Source of the DNA: Pleurotus ostreatus/Saccharomyces cerevisiae fusant
Lineage: Eukaryota; Opisthokonta
NCBI GenBank assembly: GCA_024196135.1
Contig: JAMQCK010000425.1
Location: 1-23,509, forward strand
DNA: 23,509 nucleotides
Direction: 5' to 3'
Part shown: positions 10,184-20,850 of the stretch, piece after piece
Numbering within the stretch: the stretch's first letter is position 1
Layout: each line of letters begins with the position of its first letter
Notes under the pieces: generated by a model
What the model was told of the DNA's origin: nothing
Seen by the model: only the letters and a program-made list of their open reading frames with translations
Database searches by the model: none
Translations under genes and position numbers: made by a program

Positions 10184-13100
10184 ATGCCGCCCGGACGCCC
10201 CCGCAAGTATGCAAGCGACTCGTTCGCTTTGCCCGACGCGGCCTTGGATATGTCTGCAGCCCCGAACTACCACTACAACGTCGACGTCGGTAGTACTCGC
10301 ATGCGCCGCACCGCACACGACTTCGCTCCGCCGCCTTCCAAGAAGCGCAAGAGGATGGAGACGACCACCGCACATACTTCTTGGGAACCTGGGCAGAATA
10401 CCGCAGCAGACGCCGAAGACGACGACGCCCTGCTTTTTCCGTGGGCCGCCAACGGCGATGAACTGGATGCAGGGATTGAAGAAGAGTTCGTCGAACTGGG
10501 CAAGCGCGGACGGTCTGTCGCGGTACGTCTCGTCGTTCTTCAAGCCATAATCCTTGTGCTGATTTCTGTACAGGAAGACCCGATGCGAACCTGGCAAGAG
10601 CACTGGCAGCAGCCCTACCTCGACGAGATGATGTGGCTGGAGGGCCTACGGGATCACCTTGACTCCCTATCGTGCAGCACCTGTGGCGCTGTGTATGTTG
10701 CCCGCCCTTCCAACGCTCCTGCCGGTGTCAACGCGCAGCCCTCTCCCGACGGCCATACTCATGACGTCCTATGTTGCTGGACGTGCGGAGATTTCACCGA
10801 ATGCTTGGACTGCTGCCTGAAGAGGCATCGCAGCACCCCGCTCCATGTCGTTGAGGTACGTTCTCGCCGAGCGCGCATAGTCTTTCCCTGACCTGTCATC
10901 AGCGTTGGACGGGGAAGTACTGGGAAAAGGTGTCCCTGGCATCGCTCGGCTTCGTCTATCAACTGGGTCACGGAGGCCGTCCGTGCTTGTATCCCGAGGA
11001 TCGCATCCGGACCATGACCGTACTCGATAGTCATGTACACACCATCAAGTTTCGGTACTGCGCGTGCCGTCTGTCCAACGCGCCGGACCATGTAACACAG
11101 CTACTACGAAATCGCTGGTGGCCGGCCACGACTATCGAGACCGAGACGTGCGCGACGTTCGACATTCTCGACTTCCTGCGCCTCGCGACGGTCCACGCAA
11201 ACGTCAACACGCACAACTTTCACAAAGTGCTTCAAACCTTGTCGGATCCGCTGCGAATCAGATGCCTCCCTGTGAGTAGAGTGTTTCGTTGGTGAACTCG
11301 CGCTGATGAATTGCCTTAGGATCGCGAGAAAGCCCTCGGGCGTATGACGCATCAGTTCTCTTATGCGCTGCGCCTCAAACGCGCGGGGCAGGGTCAGTCG
11401 ATGTCCGGTGTGGCGGAGACCAAGCCCGCTGCACTGACCGTCCGTTGCTGGGCTTGCCCTCGTCTGGGCTTCAACCTGCCAGAAGGGTGGGACTCGGGGG
11501 ACGCCAAAGAGCGGTGAGCCATACCGTTCGATTCTCAAGCGTGTACCAACAAGTCCAGATATCGTTTTCAAACCATCCTCGCCATGGACGCGAACTTTAG
11601 GCTCAAGAACCGCATACGGAAGAACGAGCGCACGGACTGTGCGTTGAGCGATGGTCAAGGGCTCTTTGTCGGCAATACGGCCTACAAGGAGCATCTGACT
11701 GGCTACGTATCAGAGAAGGACGTACGTACGAACAGCACTCTTATTGCGGCTTCAGCTGACAGTCATTTAGCTCAGTTCATGCATTGCATTTGCGGCGCTG
11801 GCGGAGAAAGACACCAAGTTGACGGCCGGTCTCCGTGTGTCGGGTGTGGGCGGCGTGATATGTGCCCGCCACGAGCTCCTGCAGCCGCATGGCTTGGTAG
11901 ATCTGCAGAAAGGGGAGCGGTAAGCACAGTCCATCTTGCTAAATGAGTAGGTGCTGATGTGTCGTAGCTATGTCAACATGGACTATGCGCTCTGCTCCGT
12001 CATCAAGGCCCTCAGCCCGCCATCCGACGTTGTCGTGTCATACGACATCGGTTGCCAGTACTCTGTCCACTTCGACGAGCGGGTGCAACGACTTCCCAAG
12101 CAGCTTCGACTGGGCAAGAAGATCAAAGTCACACACGGACTTCCTGTCTGGCATGGCGGCATCCATGAGGAATCGTGCCGCTCACGCAACTCTCTCAAGT
12201 ACCTCCGCGGCGTAGGACGAACAGACGGCGAGGCCATCGAACGTATATGGTCGCTCATGAACCCGGTCGCGTACTCGACGAAGGAGATGGGCGAAGGCAC
12301 GCGCCACGATACGATCGAGGATAAGGGCGACTGCATCAACTTCGGGAAGAACGTATCACAAGGTTCGTCGAGTTCTCCTACTGATTCCCACCTTTATTCA
12401 TTTGCTACTACAGTCCTTGTACTCGCGCGGCGCTTTATTATCGCATCCGACGAGCGCGACGTACAAGTCGCCGCCTTCAAGCGAGTTGACAAGACTGTCG
12501 ATGCGAAGGACAGGACCAAGTGGCAAGCTGCCGTCGACGCCTGGGACTCCGACCGAGGGGACGCCTCACCTTATACATTGCCCGCTGACTGTGAGTTCTT
12601 TTCATGAGCAGGAACGAATGAGCTCAACTGATATGTTTAAGGTGGTGTTTCTGCTGCCGACGTACGTCGCCAACTCGACGCGGAGGAGATGGAGGCCATC
12701 AAGAACGGAGATGCGGCGGTTCACGGCGCCAGTCAAACGGCTTTCCTCGTCGCAGGCTTGCAGCTCGAGGCCGCCCAGTGAGTACTGACGATCTCGCTCC
12801 ATTTCCATGTGTCTCATTGCTTCGCAGACGACGAATCCTTGCCGACATCAGTGGGCCGACTGTGGTTCCAATGAACCTGGACGGCGTGATCAACAACCGG
12901 CGTCGCGCGTTCCTCGTCAAGCGCGCGAAGTACGTGGAGCTTCAGCGTACGCATATGCCCGGGCTCGCCACCTACCTGGACGCGCAGTGCGTTCCCGAGC
13001 CGCATGCCATCGACGCGGAATTGATACCGCTGTATCTACCGTCGGCGATTCCATCGAGCGAACGGCGTAGTGTCTGTGCGCAGGGGCTCGCCGATAAGGA

Positions 13101-13976
13101 GTTGAAGCTGCGTATTGCCCAGGCGAAGGACACCGTCGACAACCTGCGCAAGAAGTTACACGCGAAGCAGTATAGCATCGAGTATCGCAACAAGCACGTA
13201 ACGGGCCAGCACAAGTCCACAAGAGCGCGCGCGCTGCTGGCGGCCTTGCAGGAGAAGATGGAGCTCGAGGCGACGGCATACCGTACCGCGCGAGACGCCA
13301 TCCTCAGACTGCTCTCTGTCGATGAGCACGAGGACTATCCCGACCTTCGTAGCGCTGACTTGCAGCTTGAGGGGGAAGTAATGGAGCCGGACGCCGCGGC
13401 TATGGCTCAGCACTCTCGCGCGGCCTCTTCCCAGCGGCCGCGTCATATTCATGTATCTACTGGGAAGCACCAGATGTCGTGGTTGTGGACAGCGGGCGGT
13501 ACGTCCGGAACGGTCGACGCGGAGGCCGCTTATCATAGTGAGTGATTCTATTCAAGTGCTCCATCTGTTTCTGACTCCGTCTACTAGCTATCGCGTGTCT
13601 TTGGTCTAAGGCCTATGCTCGGAAGGAACGATGGATCGAGGAGGTGGAGCTCCTGCGCGAGGACATGCGCCGTTGCCTGCGGAGCTTGGAGAAGGAGAGC
13701 CATCTATGGGGGGTTCACGCGGTTTCATCTGAGGGCCGGACGCCCGCGCACACGTCCGGCATGCGAGCATACGCCTTCCGACACGAAGACCAGTGGCTTT
13801 CCCTCAGCGCCAGGTTTCGTAAGGACTGGGATAAGCCTCACGGCCGGACCAAGCGCCTCATATTGGAGCAAGCTGCGTCTTTACTGGACGACCGCGCTGC
13901 AACGTACGTAGGAGAGTCGGCTGCGCTTTTGGGGCTCAACAACGACGAGCCGCCTCCAGTCGACGATGCATCATGA
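10184..13976 (+). CDS. KDZ-superfamily transposase with CxC2-like cysteine cluster
   Basis: Eleven exons: 10184-10522, 10574-10855, 10903-11271, 11320-11513, 11559-11721, 11771-11919, 11968-12362, 12414-12590, 12642-12777, 12828-13537 and 13588-13976, giving an uninterrupted 1100 residues. The basic N terminus (GRPRK, SKKRKRM) suggests a nuclear localisation signal. A CxC2-type cluster spans residues 147-204 (C147xxC150, C180-C181xxC184, C190xxC193-C194, H198, H204). The RNase H-like core shows D405 in ILAMDANF, D525 in SYDIGCQY, a H/C-rich stretch (VWHGGIHEESC) and Glu587/Glu590 in TDGEAIERIWS, followed by STKEMGEGTRHDTIED. This order is that of Kyakuja-Dileera-Zisupton transposases, which catalyse cut-and-paste style transposition by a DDE mechanism. 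The C-terminal region contains AFLVAGLQLEAAQRR, coiled-coil-prone helices and a Trp-rich end. All splice junctions are in phase and no stop or frameshift is seen, so it may be functional. Element ends were not found. Confidence 0.94.
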
Positions 13977-14415
13977 GCACTCCCGTCTACGGAAGCGGCA
14001 GGCAGGGCAGCGGGCAGGAGCGGCGCGGGCAGGTAGAGGAAATCATCACATCACGCGCGGCGGAGGAGGCGGCGGCGACGCCCAGGGTAGCGCGACGGTG
14101 ACGAGTATAGCGAGCGGTGGCGATGGGCGGAGGCGGCGGCATGCGTCGAACAGGCGACAACGAGCGCGGCGGCGGCAGTAGCAGTGGTGGCAAGGGCGGT
14201 GGCGATGGCGGCGGCGAGGGCGGCGGCGGCGAGGAAGGCAAGCGCCGCGTCGAGTGTCCTGCTCCTTGGAACACGTGGCACCCGGAGCGCGGCGTTTTTT
14301 GGTTTTGACGCCACCGACGGCGACGACGACGGCGGTGGCGACGACGACGGCGGTGGCGACGACGACGGCGGCGGTGGCGGCGGCGACGACGGCGGTGGCG
14401 CAGGGTGCGCGTCGG
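13977..14415. repeat. CGG/GAC trinucleotide and 18-bp minisatellite block
   Basis: Downstream of the transposase stop the sequence turns into imperfect (CGG/GCG)n with GGC-rich purine bias (about 14050-14240). It then becomes a minisatellite of about three to four 18-bp units, GACGACGACGGCGGTGGC-like, at 14311-14400. Frames on either strand are Gly/Asp or Arg/His/Pro homopolymer-like and are not credible genes. Confidence 0.8.
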
Positions 14416-14430
14416 GCCACGCGATGACCG

Positions 14431-14493
14431 CACGCGCGTGGCCACGCGCACGCCGCACGCGCACGCCGCACGCGCACGCCGCACGCGCATTGC
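14431..14493. repeat. 12-bp tandem repeat (CGCACGCCGCACG-like)
   Basis: Successive copies of CGCACGCGCACGC/CGCACGCC sequence form a short alternating GC-rich array just after the 18-bp minisatellite. Alternating purine-pyrimidine runs such as CGCGCACGC are prone to slippage. Confidence 0.7.
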
Positions 14494-14519
14494 CACGCGT
14501 CCCGCATATCACGCGTGCT

Positions 14520-14787
14520 TCCGTTCTAAATGGCCGTTTCTGCTTTATGTTTTGGTTCTGTCATACCTGTAGTATCATGAATGTGTTTCCCACTGCAATA
14601 AACCGAGTTTTCATCAATAAACCCCATGCCAGAGCCAGAGAACCCAACTGTCCATATGGCCCCACAAGAGCGATGTCCTGCTGTAACAGCCTGCCAGCCT
14701 GGGTCTTGCCAGGCCCTGGGTGGAACCAGGGATAAAGGCTCCAGTTTTTCTGGCTGTACCCAGGCCTGTAGGCTAAATCTAACGACA
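14520..14787. other. Unassigned lower-GC block next to the truncated NmrA-like copy
   Basis: This block has a lower GC content than its neighbours, two AATAAA hexamers (within GCAATAAACC and ATCAATAAACC, about 14599-14621) and short inverted motifs such as CCCTGGGTGGAACCAGGG. It sits where the 5' half of the adjacent NmrA-like copy should be, so it may be inserted sequence or a scar of the event that truncated that copy. I cannot assign it to a family. Confidence 0.4.
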
Positions 14788-15187
14788 TGGGGTGCTCGAC
14801 GCACTCGGAGGAGATCATTGGGAAAACCTTCGTGGTCGCCGTTGAGCGGTCGAGCGTGAAGGAATTTGCGGCTCATCTGAGCAATGGTATGTGATGAAGT
14901 GCTGACGAGGGACATATGCTTATGGCTATTGTGTGCGTTTAGGTCTCGGTCGGCCAGTGGAGGTCGATCCTGTGGGCAAATTCGGGATAGACGCTGTGGA
15001 CAATATGGTAAGACGCCACCTTTCGAATCTTGCACGGAGCTGACGAAAATCTCAGTTTGCCTTTTGTACCGAGTTCGAGACGTATCCCGGCATCGAAGTG
15101 CCTGACCGTCGCCTCGAGAAGTTCGGTGTGAAAATGGGCACGGTGGAGGAGTTTGTGCAGGACGTTATTCTGCATCGCTTCGCGTAG
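14788..15187 (+). pseudogene. 5'-truncated NmrA-like gene copy (three 3' exons remain)
   Basis: Homology to the complete copy at 21371-22671 begins near 14788 and is clear from 14803 (EEIIGKTFVVA). Exon pieces are about 14788-14886, 14943-15007 and 15056-15187, with introns of 56 and 48 bp at the same positions as in the complete copies; the middle exon is 65 bp in all three. The readable end includes GLGRPVEVDPVGKFG, then AVDNMFAF and PGIEVPDRRLEKFGVKMGTV, ending HRFA and a stop. The Rossmann nucleotide-binding half (GATGxxG) is missing, so this cannot encode a working NmrA-like protein. Splice sites and frame are still intact, which suggests a recent truncation. It resembles the second complete copy more than the first. 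Confidence 0.85.
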
Positions 15188-15306
15188 ATAGACCACTTAT
15201 TAGCGTATGTACCAAATTGTGGCTCGGCCAATACTCTGTGCAACCCTCCACGCGCATGCTGCGGTGGCGGTTGAAGTTGAACATACCACGTGATCGCGAG
15301 ATCTCC

Positions 15307-15314
15307 ACCACGCG
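15307..15314. repeat. Target-site duplication, left copy (ACCACGCG)
   Basis: The eight bases immediately before the left inverted repeat are identical to the eight following the right one at 19054-19061. Eight bp is the hallmark length for hAT insertion. Confidence 0.95.
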
Positions 15315-15331
15315 TAGGCTAGGGCACGGGT
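15315..15331 (+). repeat. hAT left terminal inverted repeat
   Basis: TAGGCTAGGGCACGGGT pairs with the complement of the right terminus (TAGGCTGGAGCACGGGT) with mismatches at positions 7 and 9. TA(A/G)NG-like ends are usual for hAT elements. Confidence 0.92.
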
Positions 15332-15513
15332 GGAACCCCGGGTGCTATCAAGTCCACCCACACCCCACCCGTACAGGGTTTGAACCCGCAAACACGGGTC
15401 AGGGTGTGTACGGGTTTTCCAGGTCAGGGTTCTGACCCCGGGTGGTCAATAGCTCAGGGACACACGCATGCTGGTCGGAGACGGATAGTCACTATGCTAT
15501 ATTGAACTACTTG
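15332..15513. repeat. hAT left subterminal region with ACCCGT/ACGGGT motifs
   Basis: ACCCGT at 15367-15372 and ACGGGT at 15394-15399 and 15410-15415 add to the one inside the terminal repeat (15326-15331). Clustered subterminal hexamers in both orientations are the usual binding sites of hAT BED-finger transposases. The region also serves as the 3' end of the transposase gene, whose stop is at 15514. Confidence 0.7.
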
Positions 15514-18500
15514 TTAGATATGTATACGGTCCCAGCCTGGTTCCAACGGGGGTTCACTAGTCTCAGTCACCTCAGGATCACGCGAGACAGCGAGCACGTC
15601 TTCCTTCTTCACCAACCCATGCTTGTACCATGAATTGAGGCAAAGGAGTGCTCGCGTCGTCTGTACCGACATCCTGCTCCGCACGTGAGAGAGAATGAGC
15701 CGCCCCTTGCTGAAGAGGCGCTCAACTGCGACAGATGTGGCTGCAAAAGGATAAGGGAAAGGGCAGCTGGAAAGGTGCAGGGAATCTACCTGGGATTGTA
15801 TGGTAGTTCAGCGCCATACGCGATAGGCGGGGGTAAAGGGCTTGACGGTCAAGCCACCACTTGATGACGTTGTCAGTGTTCTCGATGTCGGCTTGAAGAT
15901 AGCGCTCAAGTTCGTCGCGCAGGTCGTTGATCTTGATGGGAGCATTGGCCTCAAGGTGATCGAAAATGTTGTCGGACTCCTGTTATGATACGTTAGTAAG
16001 ATAAAGACTGCAACGCAAGCAACACACCGAGTCAGAGGTATCCGATTGCATCGCCACATCATCCGGCGCGTCTGGAACGTCCACATTCTTGTACTTGTCC
16101 TCCCATGTGGTGCGCGTGATGGCTTCTGCGGCGGCAATCCACTCGTCCGTCCAACCGTTCTTGCGAAAGTACTGGAGCTTATGCCGAGGATGAAGTACTT
16201 CAACCGATCGTTAGTGAGATTCAGGATTGTCTGCACATTCACGCACCCATTGCGATACGGTAAGTGTCTGACTGATCTGTCAGTGAATAGTAGCGGTTGA
16301 GGGTGGCCTTGGCGAGGCTAGCCGCAGCACGAATGGCGGGCTCCAGTGACTCATCAACACAGAACGTGGCTAATTCTTTGTCGAGGCGGTCCATGGCTGG
16401 GATGACGGTGGCCAGGTGCGGTGTCTCATCGCGCGAGAAGAATAACGTAGCTTGCTTGAGAGGCTAGATGAGGAGACAATAAGAATGGAGAGGAAGTACT
16501 TGTGGGGACGGTGAGGGTGAAGGTCAGAGGGAAGCGAGGACATCGCGTGTCCCCGATGCAGGCAAAGATTATGTAAGCACGAACCTTCAGAACTTTTCGG
16601 AGTTGTCTCGCGCATCTCCACTCCTGCGACGACAAGGCAAACACATCCAGGTCAAACGTGTGATCCTCATCGCCAAGGTACGCCTTCAGCGGTTTTGCAT
16701 GCTCGACAACATACTCCAACATGTCGTAGGTCGAGTTCCAACGCGTGCTGACATCGCGTGGAATGTACGTCTCCGGCAGGCCATGGTCGCGCAAGCATTT
16801 TGACCAGGCAGGCAGGAGCTTAGTCGTCGAGTGAATGACCTTGTAAGCAAGCTTGCGAAGCTGGGAGGATGTCAGAGAGTACAGGGTGCGTCACAGAAGT
16901 CCTACCTTGACGAGCATGAACTTAACTGGCCGGCAGGTTGCACGCAAATCCGCTTTCTCATCGTCCGACATGCCCTCAAAGTTGTCAATCTCGACATCAA
17001 TGTCCTCCTCAATCTGCCGCTGGTCCGCCTCGTCCATCATCTCGAGCTCCTCTATCTCGAGATCGCGTGCAAGCTCCTCAAGGTCCACCTCATCAAGATC
17101 ATCCCTCCCCTCCTCCTCCTCCTCCTCCCCCCGATCTCCGTCTTTCTTCTTCTTCTTCTTCAAGTCAAATGGACTCAGAAGCGAGCGCGAAACGAGGTTG
17201 ACGATGTGGAGGAAGCATCGGATGCGGTTCCGTGGGCTGAAGCTGCCGAGGAGCTTCGCAAGTTCAGCGGTAAGAGCGTCGTTGTTGGTCGCGTTATCGC
17301 CCGTGATACTGAGGATCTGAAGCAAGTCAATATCTCCGCCTCAGATGGACAGCAACACAACCTTGAACTGAATACCGAAGTCGGCCAGCATCTCCATGAA
17401 CGCAGCAGCAAGATTCACGCCGGAATGCGACTGAAACTCGGTAAGCTCGACCTGCTTGTCCACATGCGTCACGCCCTCACCTTCGCGACCTCCACGACAT
17501 CAAGCACGAAGGTCATTAAGTTGCCGTTGTGCATGAGGGTCACGGTCGTTCCCATGTACGACTTGTGGTTAGGTGAGGTCCAGGCATCCGTCTGGAAGTT
17601 GAGCTCGCCATTGTACTCCTGTGAGTTCATGTGAATTAAGCTTTTCACTGCGCTAATTCACGTACCCTTAGCCATTTTGCAATTCCCGAGCGCGTCTTCG
17701 TGAAGACGCGCTTGACGTCGCGCGAGACCGTCGTCCGTGACGGAATGTAATGCTCGGGCCGCCCGGTTTTCATGAGCTTCTTGAAGCCGTCATCCTCGAC
17801 GATTGCGAACGGCCGAAAACTCTCTGCCATCCACTGGACAATCTCAGCCCTATCGCATAGGTCAGGAAGGCGTACCATTGTGGGGATTTGGCACGCACCT
17901 GGCCTCCGTCTTCGTATGCGGCCGCGTCGAGTAAGTGATCTTCCCCTTCCCCTTCCGCTCGAACGATAATTTTATATCACCGCTCTGCTTCAGCGGCGTC
18001 GTGACAGCCTCACGTGCAGACTTCGCCGTCTCATGCTGTGACTGTGCGATTGTCACCGCCTCATCACCCCAGCAGCTTTTGGCGTGACGGAGCAAGTTCC
18101 CCGTCGAAGACCGGTCCCCCGTATCAAGGAACCGGTTGATGACCTGGTTGCAGCCGCGGTTGTAGCACTTGAAGGTATGCGCAGGACGCGATTTCCCCTT
18201 CTTGTCAGTGATGTACCCAGCGTCGGGAACAGGATGATAGAAGGCATAGATAGGTGTTGTCCACTTGCGCATCATGCGATCTGTGAACCATGTGAGTCTC
18301 CTTGTGTGCGGGAAAGCATTCACTTACCTAGTTCTTCCGCAGGATCTATCGCTTTCCCCGCAGTGGGCTGCGGCACCTCGACAACGTCATCGTCGTCGTC
18401 GTCGTCTGAGCCATCATCAAGCTCGAGTACAACGTTTGGGTTCTTGGGCGAGCGCGAGGTAGGTGTGTCATCCGGGAACTCCTCAATTGTGACTGATAAT

Positions 18501-18740
18501 CGTTCTAGTTGTGCTGGCTATATTGATATAGCACATACCTTGTGAGCGAGATGCATGAGGAGCCCGAGCTGAAGTCACTGGAGTAGATGCTGCTGCTGTC
18601 ACGGTTGATTTTCGCCGCACCAGATCGGGGCCTGGTTTTGCCTTCTTCGGGGGGCGTTGCGTGGCTGAGATGTCCTCATGCTCAAGGTTGCGCTTAGCGA
18701 TGTCTACGGGCCGTGAGGCTCTCTTAGGACGATCGCCCAT
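15514..18740 (-). CDS. hAT transposase with BED-type zinc finger and C-terminal dimerisation domain
   Basis: Twelve exons: 18740-18539, 18492-18328, 18280-17899, 17849-17666, 17618-17481, 17430-17362, 17316-16906, 16860-16585, 16463-16247, 16197-16028, 15979-15790 and 15740-15514, giving 876 residues. Introns are 45-50 bp except one of 121 bp. Residues 1-120 are basic, then acidic. A BED-like finger uses C161, C166, H188 and C192 (KCYNRGCN...NLLRHAKSC). The catalytic core has D322 (FQTDAWTS) and D387 (SITGDNATNND), then the conserved CFLHIVNLV. An acidic Lys/Glu-rich insertion follows (about 430-480), then STRWNSTYDML. The hAT dimerisation segment is at the C terminus (ATSVAVERLFSKGRLILSHV, starting near residue 802). 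Catalysis is excision and insertion at the element's own termini. No stop, frameshift or missing key residue was seen, so activity is possible. Confidence 0.93.
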
Positions 18741-19036
18741 GATGATCAGTGTGGGATCTGAATTGTGCGTCGATCAGTGTGAGAATCCGATCATGGGTTG
18801 CCGATTGGGTTGCGCCATCTCGGTCTTTGCCGAACGTTTGTTGATTTCATGAGTGCTAGACTGTATAGTAGGACTGCAAGATAAGGACTGGTCTTTTAGA
18901 ATGCTTTGAATTCTGTTATGAGGGCCAGTGAGCCCACGGGTACTCTACGGGGTGGCGGGTTGCGCCAAAAATTATCTTTGTGACCCACACCCTAACCCGT
19001 GCAGGTACGGGTGTCCACACCCTGCGGGTTCTGACA
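18741..19036. repeat. hAT right subterminal region and transposase upstream region
   Basis: About 300 bp upstream of the transposase ATG (minus strand). It contains ACGGGT/ACCCGT hexamers near 18937, 18989 and 19006, and further CGGGT matches, mirroring the left end. It should hold the transposase promoter; no clear TATA was identified. Confidence 0.65.
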
Positions 19037-19053
19037 ACCCGTGCTCCAGCCTA
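19037..19053 (-). repeat. hAT right terminal inverted repeat
   Basis: ACCCGTGCTCCAGCCTA is the inverted partner of the left terminus at 15315-15331, matching at 15 of 17 positions. Confidence 0.92.
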
Positions 19054-19061
19054 ACCACGCG
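19054..19061. repeat. Target-site duplication, right copy (ACCACGCG)
   Basis: Perfect match to 15307-15314. Together they define the insertion site. Confidence 0.95.
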
Positions 19062-19522
19062 TCATCCCGGTCCGCACCCTTCCTCCTCTGAGTCCTCAGA
19101 CCTTATACGACTCTGTGGATGTCATGTCCCTCTTGGAAAACCTCTGCATACCTCGCCCAAACAGTGAGATTTATCAGAACTATGTTGCTCCTGGAAAGCC
19201 CGGCCATCCTTGGCTCTCAGCTAGAGGAAGCGACTGCACAGTGCACAATACCCACCTGGACCTCGAGTCCTTCGAAGGGTGACAGCCGCGGGCCGCGCCC
19301 GGTCGTCATATCCATCTCCTTCGCGCACAATGGAACGGCGAATACCCAGACTGAAAGCGGATAGATGTGCGGCTGCGTACAAACTCTTTGACTTCGGTTA
19401 GGTAGTCGACGGATGGCGTCCGTTGGATTATTCAGCCTGCTGTTGCGCTCGATGTATATAGAGGCGCGAGTCTCGTTTCTTCGGCATAAACGTCCACTGC
19501 AGCCAATTGGTTTCCGCAGACT
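19062..19522. promoter_or_regulatory. Upstream region of the first complete NmrA-like gene
   Basis: No gene is seen here. A TATATA at 19455-19460 (GATGTATATAGAGG) lies about 65 bp before the ATG at 19523, a standard fungal distance. A CCAATTGG palindrome follows at about 19503-19510. The hAT insertion separates this promoter from sequence formerly adjacent on the left, so upstream regulatory sites may have been displaced by 3.7 kb. Confidence 0.6.
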
Positions 19523-20850
19523 ATGTCTCGCATTGCTACTGTGTTTGGCGCCACTGGCCTTCAGGGTGAGTCGACGGAGCGGCGTATTTTCGACCCGTCT
19601 TTGAACTCGCCGGGTTTACAGGCTCCTCCGTCGTCCAGGCTCTCTTGAAGGACGGCACGTTCAAGCCCCGCGCCGTCACCCGCAACGTGGACTCTGAGGC
19701 TGCCAAGAAGCTGGCGGAGCAGGGCGCTGAAGTTGTCGCTGCCGACTTGGGCGACAAGGAGGCCGTGAAGAAGGCCGTGGAGGGCGCGGAATGCGTTTTT
19801 GCGGTAAGTCGAGGACATCATTCGCGGGTGAGAATCCTTAGTCTGATCGCTGACACAGGTCACCTTTCCCTATGCCACGACCGTATCTGAGCTCGTGCAG
19901 GGGACGAACATCGTGGACGCAAGCAAGGAGGCTGGCGTTCAGTTCGTTGTGTTCAGGTAAGTTGCGCAAGGCTATACTTTTGCATACCGGAGTGTTGACG
20001 AGGACTGCAGCACCCTGCCAGATGCCAAGGGGATGTCGAACGGGAAGTATCCCCACGCGGCTCACATGAACGGTCGGTTTCTAAACTGCATAGCATTTCT
20101 TTCTCTGATTGTTTTTCAGACAAAGCCCAGGTTCAGAAATACCTTGAAGCCTCTGGCCTCGCCAACGCGTCCATCGGGACGGGTGGATTCCTTGAGAACA
20201 CCGTCAGACCGTGAGTGCCCCAACACTCCTTCCCCGTACTAAGCTTACTCTCTCCAACGCAAAGGCTTCTCGGGACGCCCTTCGAGAAGACCGAGACCGG
20301 CTACATCCTCAACACGCTTGCGAAGCCCCATGCGATCGGCATACATACGTGGATCACGCACGACATGGGACCCGCCGTTCTTGCGCTTTTCAAGCAGTAT
20401 AGAACGCGCGGGGAGGAGATTAATGGCCAGCGATTTGTGCTTGGAGTCGGGCAATCGACGGCGGAGGAGTATGCGAAGGAGCTGGCGAAAGGTAGGTCGT
20501 GGTGTTCGGGGAAGCCGTCGCTGTGCTGAAGAATATTACAGGTCTTGGAAAGCTGGTCGAGGTTCAATACAAGGAGCCCAGAGGGATTCCTCCCATCGAC
20601 GACATGGTAGGGTCTCTGAGCAGTTCCATTGCCTGATTGCTGACGCCTCTGGTAGTTCAACTTCACTGCCGAGTACAGGTGGTACCCGGATGTACCAGTA
20701 CTTCCTGACCCTCGCCTCGAGAAGCTCGGAGTGCAGCAGGGAACAGTCGAGGAGTTTGCGCGCACGGTTCTCAAGGCGCATCTGGAAGGACGAGATATAG
20801 TGGAAGAAGACGAAGTTGCTTTATATGTGAGCTTGCAATATGTATATTGA
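19523..20850 (+). CDS. NmrA-like family NAD(P)-binding protein, copy 1
   Basis: Eight exons: 19523-19565, 19622-19803, 19859-19956, 20011-20072, 20120-20210, 20265-20491, 20542-20606 and 20656-20850, giving 320 residues with all junctions in phase. The N terminus MSRIATVFGATGLQGSSVV carries the GxTGxxG Rossmann dinucleotide-binding loop of atypical short-chain dehydrogenases. It is followed by RAVTRN, the loop usual for NADP-type binding in this family. SASGLANASIGTG-like and LGVQQGTVEEF regions follow as in NmrA/HSCARG-type proteins. Such proteins lack a reliable Tyr-Lys catalytic pair and may act as redox sensors or reductases; the substrate is unknown. It is the first of two complete tandem copies, with a TATA box about 65 bp upstream. 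The C terminus has an acidic extension (GRDIVEEDEVALYVSLQYVY) absent from copy 2. Confidence 0.92.

Larger units (their letters stand above)
15315..19053. mobile_element. Complete hAT-superfamily DNA transposon, 3739 bp
   Basis: The element has 17-bp terminal inverted repeats (15315-15331 and 19037-19053, 15 of 17 matching), a perfect 8-bp target duplication on both sides, and a single multi-exon hAT transposase on the minus strand. Subterminal ACCCGT/ACGGGT motifs cluster at both ends. The insertion lies in the spacer between a truncated NmrA-like copy and the first complete NmrA-like gene. With perfect duplications and an unbroken reading frame it appears recent and possibly autonomous. Confidence 0.95.

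Noticed and set aside
13987..14735. Several overlapping Arg/His/Pro/Ala/Gly-rich frames on both strands
   Set aside because: They are translations of trinucleotide and minisatellite repeats.
9931..14790. Terminal inverted repeats of a KDZ element
   Set aside because: I compared the spacers on both sides of the transposase by eye and found no convincing inverted pair or target duplication.
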